Shown here one piece after another: positions 44,880 through 53,403 of a stretch of 64,000 nucleotides of DNA (the first letter of the stretch is position 1; each line of letters starts with the position of its first letter). This DNA is from Pseudomonas congelans (GTDB lineage Bacteria > Pseudomonadota > Gammaproteobacteria > Pseudomonadales > Pseudomonadaceae), in assembly GCF_900103225.1 (NCBI RefSeq), contig NZ_FNJH01000001.1:1517533-1581532 (forward strand), read 5' to 3'. The notes under the pieces were generated by a model. The model ran no database searches. It was not told where the DNA came from and saw nothing but the letters and a program-made list of their open reading frames with translations. The translations under genes were made by a program, and so were the position numbers.

Positions 44880-47621
44880 ATGAACAAGCGAAAGATGATA
44901 GGCGCGCACTCGGCGCTGGCCTTGCTGGCATTGGCAGTATCCCAGGTGCACGCCGCTGACCCTACCGTGCAACAAGGGCGTGAAGATCGCGCCGAAAAAG
45001 CCGCACAGAAAACCCTGGCCAAGATGACCATGGAAGAAAAGCTGGCCTACATTGGCGGCACCGGCGGCTGGGACGTCAAGCCGCTGAACAACTACGGCAT
45101 CCCGCAGATCCACGGCGCTGACGGTGGTGTGGGCGTGCGTTACACCAGCGAAGGCAACGATCAGGGTGTTGTCTACCCGTCCGGCCCTAACCTGGCCGCG
45201 ACCTTCAACCCTCGTCGTGCCATCGACCTCGGTCGCGCGCTGGGTTATGACACTGCCGTCGGCGGCTACCAGTTCATCACTGGCCCCGGCGTCAACCTGT
45301 ATCGCATGCCGTTCGGCGGCCGTGCGTTCGAATACCTCTCCGGTGAAGACCCGTTCCTCGGCGCCAGCCTGGCACCAGGCGTCATCAACGGTATCCAGTC
45401 TCGTGGTGTATGGGCCAACGCCAAGCACTACGCGGCCAACGATCAGGAAAGCAACCGCTTCAACCTCGACCAGAAGATGAGCGAGCGCGTACTGCGCGAA
45501 ATGTCGCTGCCTGCGTTCGAGTCGTCGTCGAAAAACGGCAACGTGGCGATGATGATGTGTGCCTTCCAGAAAGTGAACGGTGAATTCGCCTGCGAAAGCG
45601 AGCACCTGATCGCTCAGATCCTGAAGAAGGAATGGGGCTTCAAAGGCTTCGTACAGAGCGACTACAACGCTGTCGTTCACGGTTTCAACGCTGCCCGCGC
45701 CGGTACCGACCTGGACATGATGGGCTACCAGATGAACAGCTCCGTGCTGAAGCCGCATCTGGACGCCGGCGACCTGAGCGCTGCGACCATCGACGACAAG
45801 GTCCGTCGTATTCTCAAGCAGATCTACCTGTACAAGTTCGACAGCAAGACGCCGCTGACCACGCACAACATGAACAGCTCGACCAGCAACAAGGTCGCTC
45901 TGAACGCTGCGCGTGAAGGTATCGTACTGCTGAAAAACCAGGACAATCTGCTGCCGCTGGACAAGCAGAAAGTCAAGAAAATCGCCGTTGTCGGCACCCT
46001 GGCCAAGTACTCGCCACCGACCGGTTTCGGCAGCGCCAACGTCATGGCCAGCCATTACGTCAGCGAATTGAGCGGCCTGCAGCAAATCGCGCCTAACGCC
46101 AAGGTCGACTTCATTGAAGGCCTGTCGCTGGACCCAAGCACCAGTGCCTGGACCACCACCGACGCAACTGGCAATGAAGTCCAGGGCATGAAGGTCGAGT
46201 ACTTCAGCAACACCAACTGGTCCGGTGATGCAGCTGTCACCCGTACCGAGAAGCATGTTGACCTGGACTGGGCCAACGACAAGAATCTGCCGTTCGAAAG
46301 CAACACTTCGACGTCCGATCCGTACGCCACCAAAGGTTCGACCGCTGGCCAGTTGAATGGCGATACGTCGTCTACTTCGATTCGCTACACCGGTAAGGTC
46401 ACCCCGACCCAGAGCGGCGAGCAGGTGTTCAAGGTGCGTGCCGACGGCGCCGTGCGTCTGTGGGTCAACGGCAAGAAAATCATCGACAACGGTGACGGCA
46501 AGCCGCTTCCGGGCAACAGCATTCCGCCAACCATTCCAGAGTTCGCCAAGATCAATCTGGAAGCGGGCCAGTCTTACGACGTGAAGCTCGAGTACTCGCG
46601 TCGTGCCGGCTACCTGTCGACCATGGGCGGCCTGGTAGGTGTGCAGTTGAGCTCCGCCTCACTGAACGCTCCTCAGGACCTGTCCGGCTATGACGCCGTC
46701 GTGGTTGCCGTGGGTAACAGCAACGAATACGAAGGTGAAGGTTTCGACCACAGCTTCGATCTGCCCGAGTTCCAGAACGAGCTGATCCAGAACATCGCCA
46801 AGGTCAACCCGAACACCGTGGTGACCATGTACGGCGGTACAGGTCTGAAGATGAGCGACTGGATCGAACAGGTTCCAGCAGCGCTGCATGCTTTCTACCC
46901 AGGTCAGAACGGTGGTCAGGCCCTCGCCGAAATCCTGTTCGGCAAGGTCAACCCGTCGGGCAAGCTGCCGATCAGTATCGAACGCAACATCGAAGACAAC
47001 CCGGCTTACGCTTCCTTCCCGAAATTCGACAATCAGAACACTCTGACTGACATGGATTACAAGGATGACCTGCTGCTGGGTTATCGCGGATACGAGAAGA
47101 AAGGCATCAAGCCGCTCTACCCGTTCGGTTACGGTATGTCGTACACCACGTTCGGCTACAGCAACATCAAGGTCACGCCGGGCGTCGCGGTCGGCAATAC
47201 GCCGATCAAGGTGTCCTTCGACCTGAGCAACACTGGCAAGGTCGGTGGTTCGGAAGTCGCTCAGCTGTACGTGGGCCAGCAGAACCCGAAAGTCGAGCGT
47301 CCGATCAAGGAACTCAAAGGCTACAAGAAGGTGTTCCTCAAGCCGGGTGAAAGCAAGCGTGTGACCATCGAGCTGAATGATCGCTCGCTGGCCTACTTCG
47401 ACGAGAAGAGCAAGCAGTGGGTGGTCGATGCCGACACCTTCAACATCTCGCTCGGTTCGTCGTCGCAGGACATCCGCCTGAACGCCAAGCTGGTCAACTC
47501 GTTCCGTCAGGAACTGTCGACCACCACCAGCAACCCGCTGCCACGCTCCGCTCTGAACTCGGTTCTGGTCGAGAAACCACCGGTCAAGACCGGCGGTGTA
47601 TTCAAGCAGACCGTTGAGTAA
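44880..47621 (+). CDS. Exported GH3 beta-glucosidase with PA14 insert
   Basis: A 913-residue glycoside hydrolase. The signal peptide ends at VHAADP. The GH3 N-domain has IPQIHGADGGVG, the KHYAAN loop (182-186) and the nucleophile Asp261 in GFVQSDYNAV. The C-domain begins after residue 340 (REGIVLLKNQDNLLPL) and is split by a PA14 domain (about 436-590, GMKVEYFSN... FKVRADGAVRLWVNGKKI). An FnIII-like domain ends the protein (about 790-890). It should release glucose from beta-glucosides or oligosaccharides outside the cytosol; PA14 may bind the sugar. GGAGAG precedes the ATG. Nearness to the T2SS makes it a candidate substrate. Confidence 0.92.
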   Translation: MNKRKMIGAHSALALLALAVSQVHAADPTVQQGREDRAEKAAQKTLAKMTMEEKLAYIGGTGGWDVKPLNNYGIPQIHGADGGVGVRYTSEGNDQGVVYPSGPNLAATFNPRRAIDLGRALGYDTAVGGYQFITGPGVNLYRMPFGGRAFEYLSGEDPFLGASLAPGVINGIQSRGVWANAKHYAANDQESNRFNLDQKMSERVLREMSLPAFESSSKNGNVAMMMCAFQKVNGEFACESEHLIAQILKKEWGFKGFVQSDYNAVVHGFNAARAGTDLDMMGYQMNSSVLKPHLDAGDLSAATIDDKVRRILKQIYLYKFDSKTPLTTHNMNSSTSNKVALNAAREGIVLLKNQDNLLPLDKQKVKKIAVVGTLAKYSPPTGFGSANVMASHYVSELSGLQQIAPNAKVDFIEGLSLDPSTSAWTTTDATGNEVQGMKVEYFSNTNWSGDAAVTRTEKHVDLDWANDKNLPFESNTSTSDPYATKGSTAGQLNGDTSSTSIRYTGKVTPTQSGEQVFKVRADGAVRLWVNGKKIIDNGDGKPLPGNSIPPTIPEFAKINLEAGQSYDVKLEYSRRAGYLSTMGGLVGVQLSSASLNAPQDLSGYDAVVVAVGNSNEYEGEGFDHSFDLPEFQNELIQNIAKVNPNTVVTMYGGTGLKMSDWIEQVPAALHAFYPGQNGGQALAEILFGKVNPSGKLPISIERNIEDNPAYASFPKFDNQNTLTDMDYKDDLLLGYRGYEKKGIKPLYPFGYGMSYTTFGYSNIKVTPGVAVGNTPIKVSFDLSNTGKVGGSEVAQLYVGQQNPKVERPIKELKGYKKVFLKPGESKRVTIELNDRSLAYFDEKSKQWVVDADTFNISLGSSSQDIRLNAKLVNSFRQELSTTTSNPLPRSALNSVLVEKPPVKTGGVFKQTVE

Positions 47622-47659
47622 GCGTTAGCTGACTGAAGGGTAAACGGACAAATAAAGGC

Positions 47660-48304
47660 TCAGGGACGAGCCCTTACCGCTGCATCGACCTGCGCAATGT
47701 AGGTATCGAAACACTCGACCAGGTCCACCTGATCGGGAAAGCGTAACCACTGAATCTGCAAACCATCCATCATCGCCAGAAGCTGCCGGACGATATTGTC
47801 CAGATCCACATCCGCACGTACCTCCCCGCGCTCCACCAAGGCCGAAAACTGTCCCAGCAAGTGCGCGTGAATACGCTCGTAGCGCGTCTGGAACCATTCA
47901 TAGGCAGGCTGGTTTTCCAACAGGCTTTCAGCATTGAGGATCGAAAACGCACGCACTACGCCAGGTGCCGTGGCGTTGGAGCGGTTGATCGCACGCAAGC
48001 CGCCGAGCAGACCGGTCAAGGTGTTATCGGTACGGACTTCGGCAGCAATTCGGCCGTTGACCTCATCGCGTCGCTCAAGTACGCCCATCAGCAGCGAGAT
48101 CTTGCTCGGAAAATGGTGCAGCAATCCGGCGACGGAAATACCGACGATGGCCGCCACTTTGGCCACTGAAGCGCCGGTATAGCCTTCAAGGGAAAACACT
48201 TGCAGGGCCGCATTGAGCAGTTCTTCGCGGCGCTTTTCGCCCTTTGGCGCGCGCCGCTGTCGGGTGACTGCCGTGCCCGTTTCCGTGGGGTCATGCCGAG
48301 TCAT
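47660..48304 (-). CDS. TetR-family transcriptional regulator
   Basis: A 214-residue regulator. The N-terminal HTH is ELLNAALQVFSLEGYTGASVAKVAAIVGISVAGLLHHFPSK-like (about residues 28-72). The C-terminal ligand domain is less conserved. GGAG precedes the ATG. It converges on the beta-glucosidase gene with 38 bp between stops, and this adjacency suggests control of that gene, though divergent placement would be more usual. Ligand unknown. Confidence 0.88.
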   Translation of the reverse strand: MTRHDPTETGTAVTRQRRAPKGEKRREELLNAALQVFSLEGYTGASVAKVAAIVGISVAGLLHHFPSKISLLMGVLERRDEVNGRIAAEVRTDNTLTGLLGGLRAINRSNATAPGVVRAFSILNAESLLENQPAYEWFQTRYERIHAHLLGQFSALVERGEVRADVDLDNIVRQLLAMMDGLQIQWLRFPDQVDLVECFDTYIAQVDAAVRARP

Positions 48305-48417
48305 ATCAGGCTCCTTCTTGAACAGCCGCGTACCCTAACGATTCAGGCAAGCGCTGGCAACGCTGTTGAGCCGGATTGTTCGACAATTTCATCTTGTACA
48401 GCAGCGCCGTGACAGGC

Positions 48418-48957
48418 TCAGGTGCGTTCCACCGGAACACTGCCCCAGCCTTCGCCGAGCATGCGCTGCATCAGTACCGTATCTACCCAACGGCCATGCT
48501 TGAAGCCGACCGATTCAAACACCCCGACCCGGCGAAAGCCAAGACGCTCATGCAGGCGCAACGAAGCGATGTTCTGGCTATTGCCGATAACCGCAATCAT
48601 CTGCCGCCAGCCACCCGCTTCGCAGTGCTTCACCAGGGCATTCAACAGCGCATGGCCGATCCCCTGACCACCAAGCCCATCGCGCACATACACAGAATCC
48701 TCCACCGTGAAGCGGTAGCCTGGACGTGGCCTGTACGGCGTGACATAGCCATAGCCGAGAATTTCTCCGGCGCGCTCGGCGACCAGATACGGCAAGCCTT
48801 TGGCGAGGACCGTGCAGCGACGCTGCAGCAATTCGGCAAGATCGGGCGGCTCCAGCTCGAAACTGGAAATACCGTGCAGCACGTGGTCAGCGTAAATCGC
48901 CTGTACAGCGGGCATGTCATCGTCGCGGGCGTCACGCAGGTCAAAGGTTGAAGTCAT
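48418..48957 (-). CDS. GNAT N-acetyltransferase (phosphinothricin/methionine-derivative type)
   Basis: A 179-residue GNAT of the Pat/MddA group. It has the start FDLRDARDDDMPAVQAIYADHVLHGISSFE, VTPYRPRPGYRFTVEDSVYV, the acetyl-CoA loop GLGGQGIG, then AVIGNSQNIASLRLHERLGF and VGFKHGRWVDTVLMQR. These signatures are those of enzymes acetylating phosphinothricin or methionine sulfoximine and sulfone. It acts in the cytosol. It is divergent from the LysR gene at 49062. Confidence 0.87.
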   Translation of the reverse strand: MTSTFDLRDARDDDMPAVQAIYADHVLHGISSFELEPPDLAELLQRRCTVLAKGLPYLVAERAGEILGYGYVTPYRPRPGYRFTVEDSVYVRDGLGGQGIGHALLNALVKHCEAGGWRQMIAVIGNSQNIASLRLHERLGFRRVGVFESVGFKHGRWVDTVLMQRMLGEGWGSVPVERT

Positions 48958-49061
48958 GTCCAGGCTCTGTACGAATGTCTGTGAATGGCCGCAATCATGC
49001 CGCTCACCACGCCATTAAAAAAGCTATGATTTGTCATCCTCAGCATAAGAAATACTTTGTC

Positions 49062-49952
49062 ATGCGCCGGTTGAACCTCAATCACCTGCACACGTTTGCG
49101 CTGGTCATTGCCCATGGCAGTTTTTCTGCGGCGGCAGAGCGTCTGCACCTGACCCAGCCAGCGGTCAGCCTGCAGGTGCGACAGCTGGAAGATCAACTGA
49201 AGCTGCAACTGATCGAACGGGTCGGCAAGCGCCTCAAACCTACCTCGGCTGGCAATGTACTGCTGGAACATATCGCGCGCATCGATGCGGTGGTCGAAGA
49301 CGCCCTTCAGGAGCTGTCCAGCCATGCCAGCGGCATTGCCGGAAAAATCGCAATCGGCACCGGCGCGACAGCCTGTATCCACCTGCTGCCGCCCATGTTG
49401 CAGGCGCTGCGGCGGCGCTTCCCCGAACTGGATGTGCGCGTCAGTACCGGCAACACCGACGGCATCCTCAAGGCGGTGGAAGAAAATCTTCTGGATCTGG
49501 CACTGGTCACCCTGCCCGCTTCCGGTCGAAGCCTGCACATCACGCCACTGATTGAGGATGAGTTCGTCGCGATTTTCGCCAGCAGCCAGCGACCGATGCC
49601 GGCCCACATGACCCCGGAGCGCCTCAGCGGACAGCCGCTGGTGGTATTTGAAGCTGGCAGCAGCACGCGTCTGCTGATCGATGAATGGTTCCTGCGGGCA
49701 GGGATCCGCGTCAAACCGGTCATGGAGCTGGGCAGCATCGAGGCAATCAAGGAAATGGTCGCTGCAGACCTGGGCTACAGTATCGTGCCGCGAATGGCCG
49801 TCGCTGCGCTCCACCATCGCCGCGGCTTGCAAATGCTGCCGCTGGCAACAGCGCTGAGTCGCACATTGGGAATTGCCTTGCGCCAGGACAAACCAGTCAG
49901 CAAGGCCCTGCGTCAGGTGCTGGATGCGCTGCAAGACCTCAAAAGGTCATGA
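49062..49952 (+). CDS. LysR-family transcriptional regulator
   Basis: A 296-residue LysR protein. The HTH spans residues 1-62 (HGSFSAAAERLHLTQPAVSLQVRQLEDQL), followed by an effector-binding domain with IAIGTGATACIHLLPPMLQAL. I use the ATG at 49062 (MRRLNLNHLHTF); the upstream in-frame extension is not LysR-like. It is upstream of the aldehyde dehydrogenase (262 bp) and divergent from the acetyltransferase, so either could be its target. Confidence 0.88.
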   Translation: MRRLNLNHLHTFALVIAHGSFSAAAERLHLTQPAVSLQVRQLEDQLKLQLIERVGKRLKPTSAGNVLLEHIARIDAVVEDALQELSSHASGIAGKIAIGTGATACIHLLPPMLQALRRRFPELDVRVSTGNTDGILKAVEENLLDLALVTLPASGRSLHITPLIEDEFVAIFASSQRPMPAHMTPERLSGQPLVVFEAGSSTRLLIDEWFLRAGIRVKPVMELGSIEAIKEMVAADLGYSIVPRMAVAALHHRRGLQMLPLATALSRTLGIALRQDKPVSKALRQVLDALQDLKRS

Positions 49953-50214
49953 AGGCGCGCCACCCTAGAGGCTCGACTGTGCCCATGCACTATAAAGAGC
50001 AACGGCACTCGGCATGGCAAATCAGGTCGACAGTTGCACAGGCAGCGAATCAGGTTGTACGATGACTGCCCACTGATAACCGAAAAATGATGGCCGGCCT
50101 GCTTTTAGACGCCCCATCACTGACAATCTGTAAAGCAACTCGGCAACCCATAAGGAGCGCCGGTCTGGATACCCTCCCTGCCGACCTCCAACCTCAAAAC
50201 AACAGGAGATACCG

Positions 50215-51798
50215 ATGCCTAACATTCTCGGCCAGAACTTCATCGCTGGCGGCCGCAGCGCTTTGGGCCAGAGCCTGCAAAAAAGCCTGGATGCCACCAC
50301 CGGTGAAGAGCTGCCTTACAGCTTTCATCAGGCCACCGATGGCGAAATCGACGCCGCAGCACTGGCTGCCAAAGCCGCATTCCCGGAATTTCGTCAACTG
50401 AGCCCGGCCCGTCGCGCCGATTTCCTCGACGCCATTGCTGATGAGCTCGACGGACTGGGCGATGATTTTGTCGCCATCGTCTGCCAGGAAACCGCCCTGC
50501 CCCAAGCACGTATTCAGGGCGAGCGCGGTCGTACCAGTGGCCAGATGCGTCTGTTTTCCAAGGTTCTGCGTCGCGGTGATTTCGTCGGTGCACGTATCGA
50601 CCTGGCGCTGCCGGATCGCAAGCCGCTGCCACGCGTCGACCTGCGTCAGTACCGCATCGGGGTGGGCCCGGTTGCCGTGTTCGGAGCGAGCAATTTCCCG
50701 CTGGCGTTTTCCACTGCGGGCGGTGATACCGCAGCAGCACTGGCCGCCGGTTGCCCGGTAGTGTTCAAGGCGCACAGCGGCCACATGGCGACTGCCGATC
50801 TGGTGGCCAGCGCAATCATTCGCGCTGCCGAGCGCACGCAGATGCCCAAAGGCGTGTTCAACATGATCTTCGGCAACGGCGTCGGTGAAGGTCTGGTCAA
50901 GCACCCGGCTATCCAGGCGGTCGGTTTCACCGGTTCGCTGAACGGCGGAAATGCGCTGTGCAAAATGGCTGCAGAACGTCCACAACCCATTCCGGTCTTT
51001 GCCGAGATGTCCAGTATCAACCCGGTCGTGCTGCTGCCAGGCGCCTTGCAGGCACGTGGTGAAACCGTGGCCAAGGAGCTTGCCGGCTCGGTGGTCATGG
51101 GTGCCGGTCAGTTCTGTACCAATCCCGGCGTAGTCATCGGCCTGCGCTCTCCGGCGTTCTCGGCTTTCATCGAGCAACTGACCGAACAGATGGGCAGTCA
51201 GGCTCCACAGACCATGCTTAACGCAGGTGGCCTGCGCAGTTACAGCAAGGGTGTGGAACACCTGCTCTCGCATCCTGGCGTGACGCATCTAGCCGGCAAG
51301 CCACAGGAAGGCAAGCAGGCTCAGGCGCAGTTGTTCAAGGCTGACGTGAGCCTGCTGCTGAACGGTGATCAGTTGCTGCAAGAGGAAGTCTTCGGCCCGA
51401 CCACGCTGCTGATCGAAGTCGCTGACGATGCGCAGTTGAAAGACGCGCTGCAAGCCTTGCGTGGTCAGCTGACTGCGACCGTGATCGGCGAGCCTGCGGA
51501 CTTGAGCCAGTACAGCTGGCTGCAGCCGATTCTCGAAGAGAAGGTCGGACGCATTCTGTTCAACGGCTACCCGACCGGTGTCGAGGTCTGCGAGGCCATG
51601 GTTCACGGCGGCCCATACCCGGCAACCTCGGACGCACGCGGTACCTCGGTGGGCACCCTCGCCATCGATCGTTTCCTGCGCCCTGTGTGCTATCAAAACC
51701 TGGCGGACAGTCAGTTGCCACCTGCGTTGCAGAACGCCAACCCGTTGGGTCTGCGTCGTCTGGTCAATGGTGAATGGAGCGACCAGCCTGTCGCGTAA
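50215..51798 (+). CDS. 2,5-dioxovalerate (alpha-ketoglutaric semialdehyde) dehydrogenase
   Basis: A 527-residue NADP-type aldehyde dehydrogenase of the KGSADH group, longer than classical ALDHs (about 490). Key parts are GPVAVFGASNFPLAFSTAGGDTAAALAAGCPVVFKAH, the Glu in FAEMSSINPV, catalytic Cys in GAGQFCTNPG, and the C-terminal GPYPATSDARGTSVG loop. It oxidises 2,5-dioxopentanoate to 2-oxoglutarate, the last step of non-phosphorylative glucarate, galactarate or pentose breakdown. This joins it to gudP-gudD at 14.3-17.1 kb, although it is 33 kb away. AGGAGA precedes the ATG. A strong terminator follows. Confidence 0.92.
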   Translation: MPNILGQNFIAGGRSALGQSLQKSLDATTGEELPYSFHQATDGEIDAAALAAKAAFPEFRQLSPARRADFLDAIADELDGLGDDFVAIVCQETALPQARIQGERGRTSGQMRLFSKVLRRGDFVGARIDLALPDRKPLPRVDLRQYRIGVGPVAVFGASNFPLAFSTAGGDTAAALAAGCPVVFKAHSGHMATADLVASAIIRAAERTQMPKGVFNMIFGNGVGEGLVKHPAIQAVGFTGSLNGGNALCKMAAERPQPIPVFAEMSSINPVVLLPGALQARGETVAKELAGSVVMGAGQFCTNPGVVIGLRSPAFSAFIEQLTEQMGSQAPQTMLNAGGLRSYSKGVEHLLSHPGVTHLAGKPQEGKQAQAQLFKADVSLLLNGDQLLQEEVFGPTTLLIEVADDAQLKDALQALRGQLTATVIGEPADLSQYSWLQPILEEKVGRILFNGYPTGVEVCEAMVHGGPYPATSDARGTSVGTLAIDRFLRPVCYQNLADSQLPPALQNANPLGLRRLVNGEWSDQPVA

Positions 51799-51827
51799 TC
51801 GCCATCGGCCGGAACCGCAACACAGCA

Positions 51828-51858
51828 GCGCGACCTGATGAGGGTCGCGCTTTTTTTT
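51828..51858 (+). terminator. Rho-independent terminator after the aldehyde dehydrogenase
   Basis: An 8-bp G/C stem (GCGCGACC / GGTCGCGC) is followed directly by eight T. Classical intrinsic terminator, 30 bp after the stop codon. Confidence 0.93.
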
Positions 51859-51998
51859 GGAAAATATTTCTTTTTTGTGCCCGAAGTCGCTTATAGCGGA
51901 CCGGTTTTCTACTCGGATGACAGCACCATAGAAGTGCAAAACATGGGCTGTTCATAAAATAACCACACAGCTGTAAGCCACGTGTAACAAGGGTTTCA

Positions 51999-52043
51999 AA
52001 AAGTTACCCACAGACATACCCACGATTTCCGTGGACAACTTTT
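51999..52043. repeat. Imperfect 13-bp inverted repeat with DnaA-box-like arms
   Basis: AAAAGTTACCCAC at 51999-52011 and GTGGACAACTTTT at 52031-52043 are inverted copies matching at 11 of 13 positions. The left arm contains TTACCCACA, one base from the DnaA box TTATCCACA, and a further ACCCAC direct repeat follows at 52018-52023. A protein-binding role is likely; which protein is unknown. Confidence 0.5.
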
Positions 52044-52227
52044 CATCGATTTCGGACCTTAAAAACCCTGAGCAGTGCAAGCGTAAATTTTTGACGGGCG
52101 CCTGGAATCCCGGAGTGATGGCAGCTGTAATGGCCCACGAGGCAGCCTGACATAACCTTATGCACATCTGGCGGTTGATTCGTCAGACTATGCAGCGTGA
52201 AATAGACGATTTATCGAGGCGCCAATC

Positions 52228-53403
52228 ATGCAACAGCGTTGTAAAGTGGCCGTACTCGGCCTGGGTGCCATGGGTGCGGCCACTGCCTATCAGTTGGCAA
52301 AGGCCGGAGTCGATGTGATTGGTATCGACCGCTACGACCCTCCGCACACACAAGGCTCCAGCCACGGCGATACACGCATCACGCGGCTGTCGGCCGGTGA
52401 AGGTCCGCAATACCTGCCACTGGTACGCAGCTCGCAGCGCATCTGGCGCGAACTTGAAGCATTGAGCGGCGAGTCGCTGTTCGAGCAGTGCGGTGTGCTG
52501 GTGATGACCTCAAGCCCGTCCTACGACCCAGCAGACGTTAACGACTTCACCCATCAGACCATTGCGCTGGCCCGCACTTATGAGGTGAAGCACGAGGTAT
52601 TGGCAGCCGTAGCGATTCGCGAGCGCTTTCCTCAGTTCGCTCCTGTGCTGGATAGCGCCATCGGCTATTTCGAACCAGAGGGCGGATTCGTTCGGCCCGA
52701 GCGCTGCATCGCCGTACAGCTCAAGCTGGCAAGGCAACACGGCGCGCGTTTGCTGACCCATGAAACAGTCACGCAGCTACAGGCGCATGGCGATCAGGTA
52801 CGAATCACCACCGACAAGGGCTCGATCATCGCCGACAAGGTCGTGGTCAGCGCGGGCATGTGGTCGTCCGGGTTGCTCGGCGCACCGTTCAGCGACCTGC
52901 TGCGGGTGTGCCGGCAAAAGCTGTTCTGGTTCGAGTTGCAGCGCGAGGCTGCCTTTGCTGCGCCTTCGCCAAGCTTCATCCTGAGTCACGGGCCCGGCGA
53001 GGCCGATGTCAATTACGGCTTCCCGCCGCTGCCCGGCGAAAACAGCATGAAGGTCGCCACCGAGCAATACACCGAGACGTCAGCGGCTGAGCAACTGGAC
53101 CGCACCATTACCGCGAGGGAAAAGCAGGAAATGTTCCGGACCCAGGTGCAGGGCAGGATTGCGGGACTGACGCCGAAGGTGATCAAGTCTTCGGTCTGCG
53201 CCTACACCGTCACGCCGGACAGCCACTTCATCATCGATGAACACCCGCACCTGAAAAACGTGACGGTGGTCTCGGCCTGTTCCGGCCACGGTTTCAAGCA
53301 TTCGGCCGGGCTCGGACTGGCGCTGGCGCAACGCTGTATTGACGGCGAGAGCGAGGTGGATCTCTCGGCCTTTTCACTGCAACGTTTCGCCAGGCAGGGC
53401 TGA
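52228..53403 (+). CDS. solA: N-methyl-L-tryptophan/sarcosine oxidase-type flavoenzyme (SolA-like)
   Basis: A 391-residue FAD-dependent amine oxidase. The N-terminal dinucleotide motif is V-L-G-L-G-A-M-G, followed by GSSHGDTRITRL. The C-terminal part has SVCAYTVTPDSHF, where the Cys matches the covalent FAD attachment of monomeric sarcosine oxidases, and SACSGHGFKHSAGLG. It oxidises a secondary N-methyl amino acid (sarcosine, N-methyltryptophan or similar) with oxygen, giving peroxide and aldehyde. Length fits (about 372-390). It is monocistronic and converges on aprF. Confidence 0.85.
   Translation: MQQRCKVAVLGLGAMGAATAYQLAKAGVDVIGIDRYDPPHTQGSSHGDTRITRLSAGEGPQYLPLVRSSQRIWRELEALSGESLFEQCGVLVMTSSPSYDPADVNDFTHQTIALARTYEVKHEVLAAVAIRERFPQFAPVLDSAIGYFEPEGGFVRPERCIAVQLKLARQHGARLLTHETVTQLQAHGDQVRITTDKGSIIADKVVVSAGMWSSGLLGAPFSDLLRVCRQKLFWFELQREAAFAAPSPSFILSHGPGEADVNYGFPPLPGENSMKVATEQYTETSAAEQLDRTITAREKQEMFRTQVQGRIAGLTPKVIKSSVCAYTVTPDSHFIIDEHPHLKNVTVVSACSGHGFKHSAGLGLALAQRCIDGESEVDLSAFSLQRFARQG

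Larger units (their letters stand above)
51799..52227. other. Intergenic region with terminator and inverted CCCAC-type repeats
   Basis: 429 bp between the dehydrogenase and the amine oxidase. It holds the terminator at 51828-51858, then an A/T-rich part, then a cluster of inverted near-DnaA-box sequences at 51999-52043. No gene with a ribosome-binding site was found. Confidence 0.5.

Noticed and set aside
44853..46256. A 467-codon open frame on the minus strand
   Set aside because: It is antisense to the GH3 beta-glucosidase, which has a signal peptide, nucleophile motif and ribosome-binding site.
51999..52043. Replication origin
   Set aside because: Only two or three degenerate DnaA-like boxes, and no dnaA, dnaN or gidA-type neighbours.
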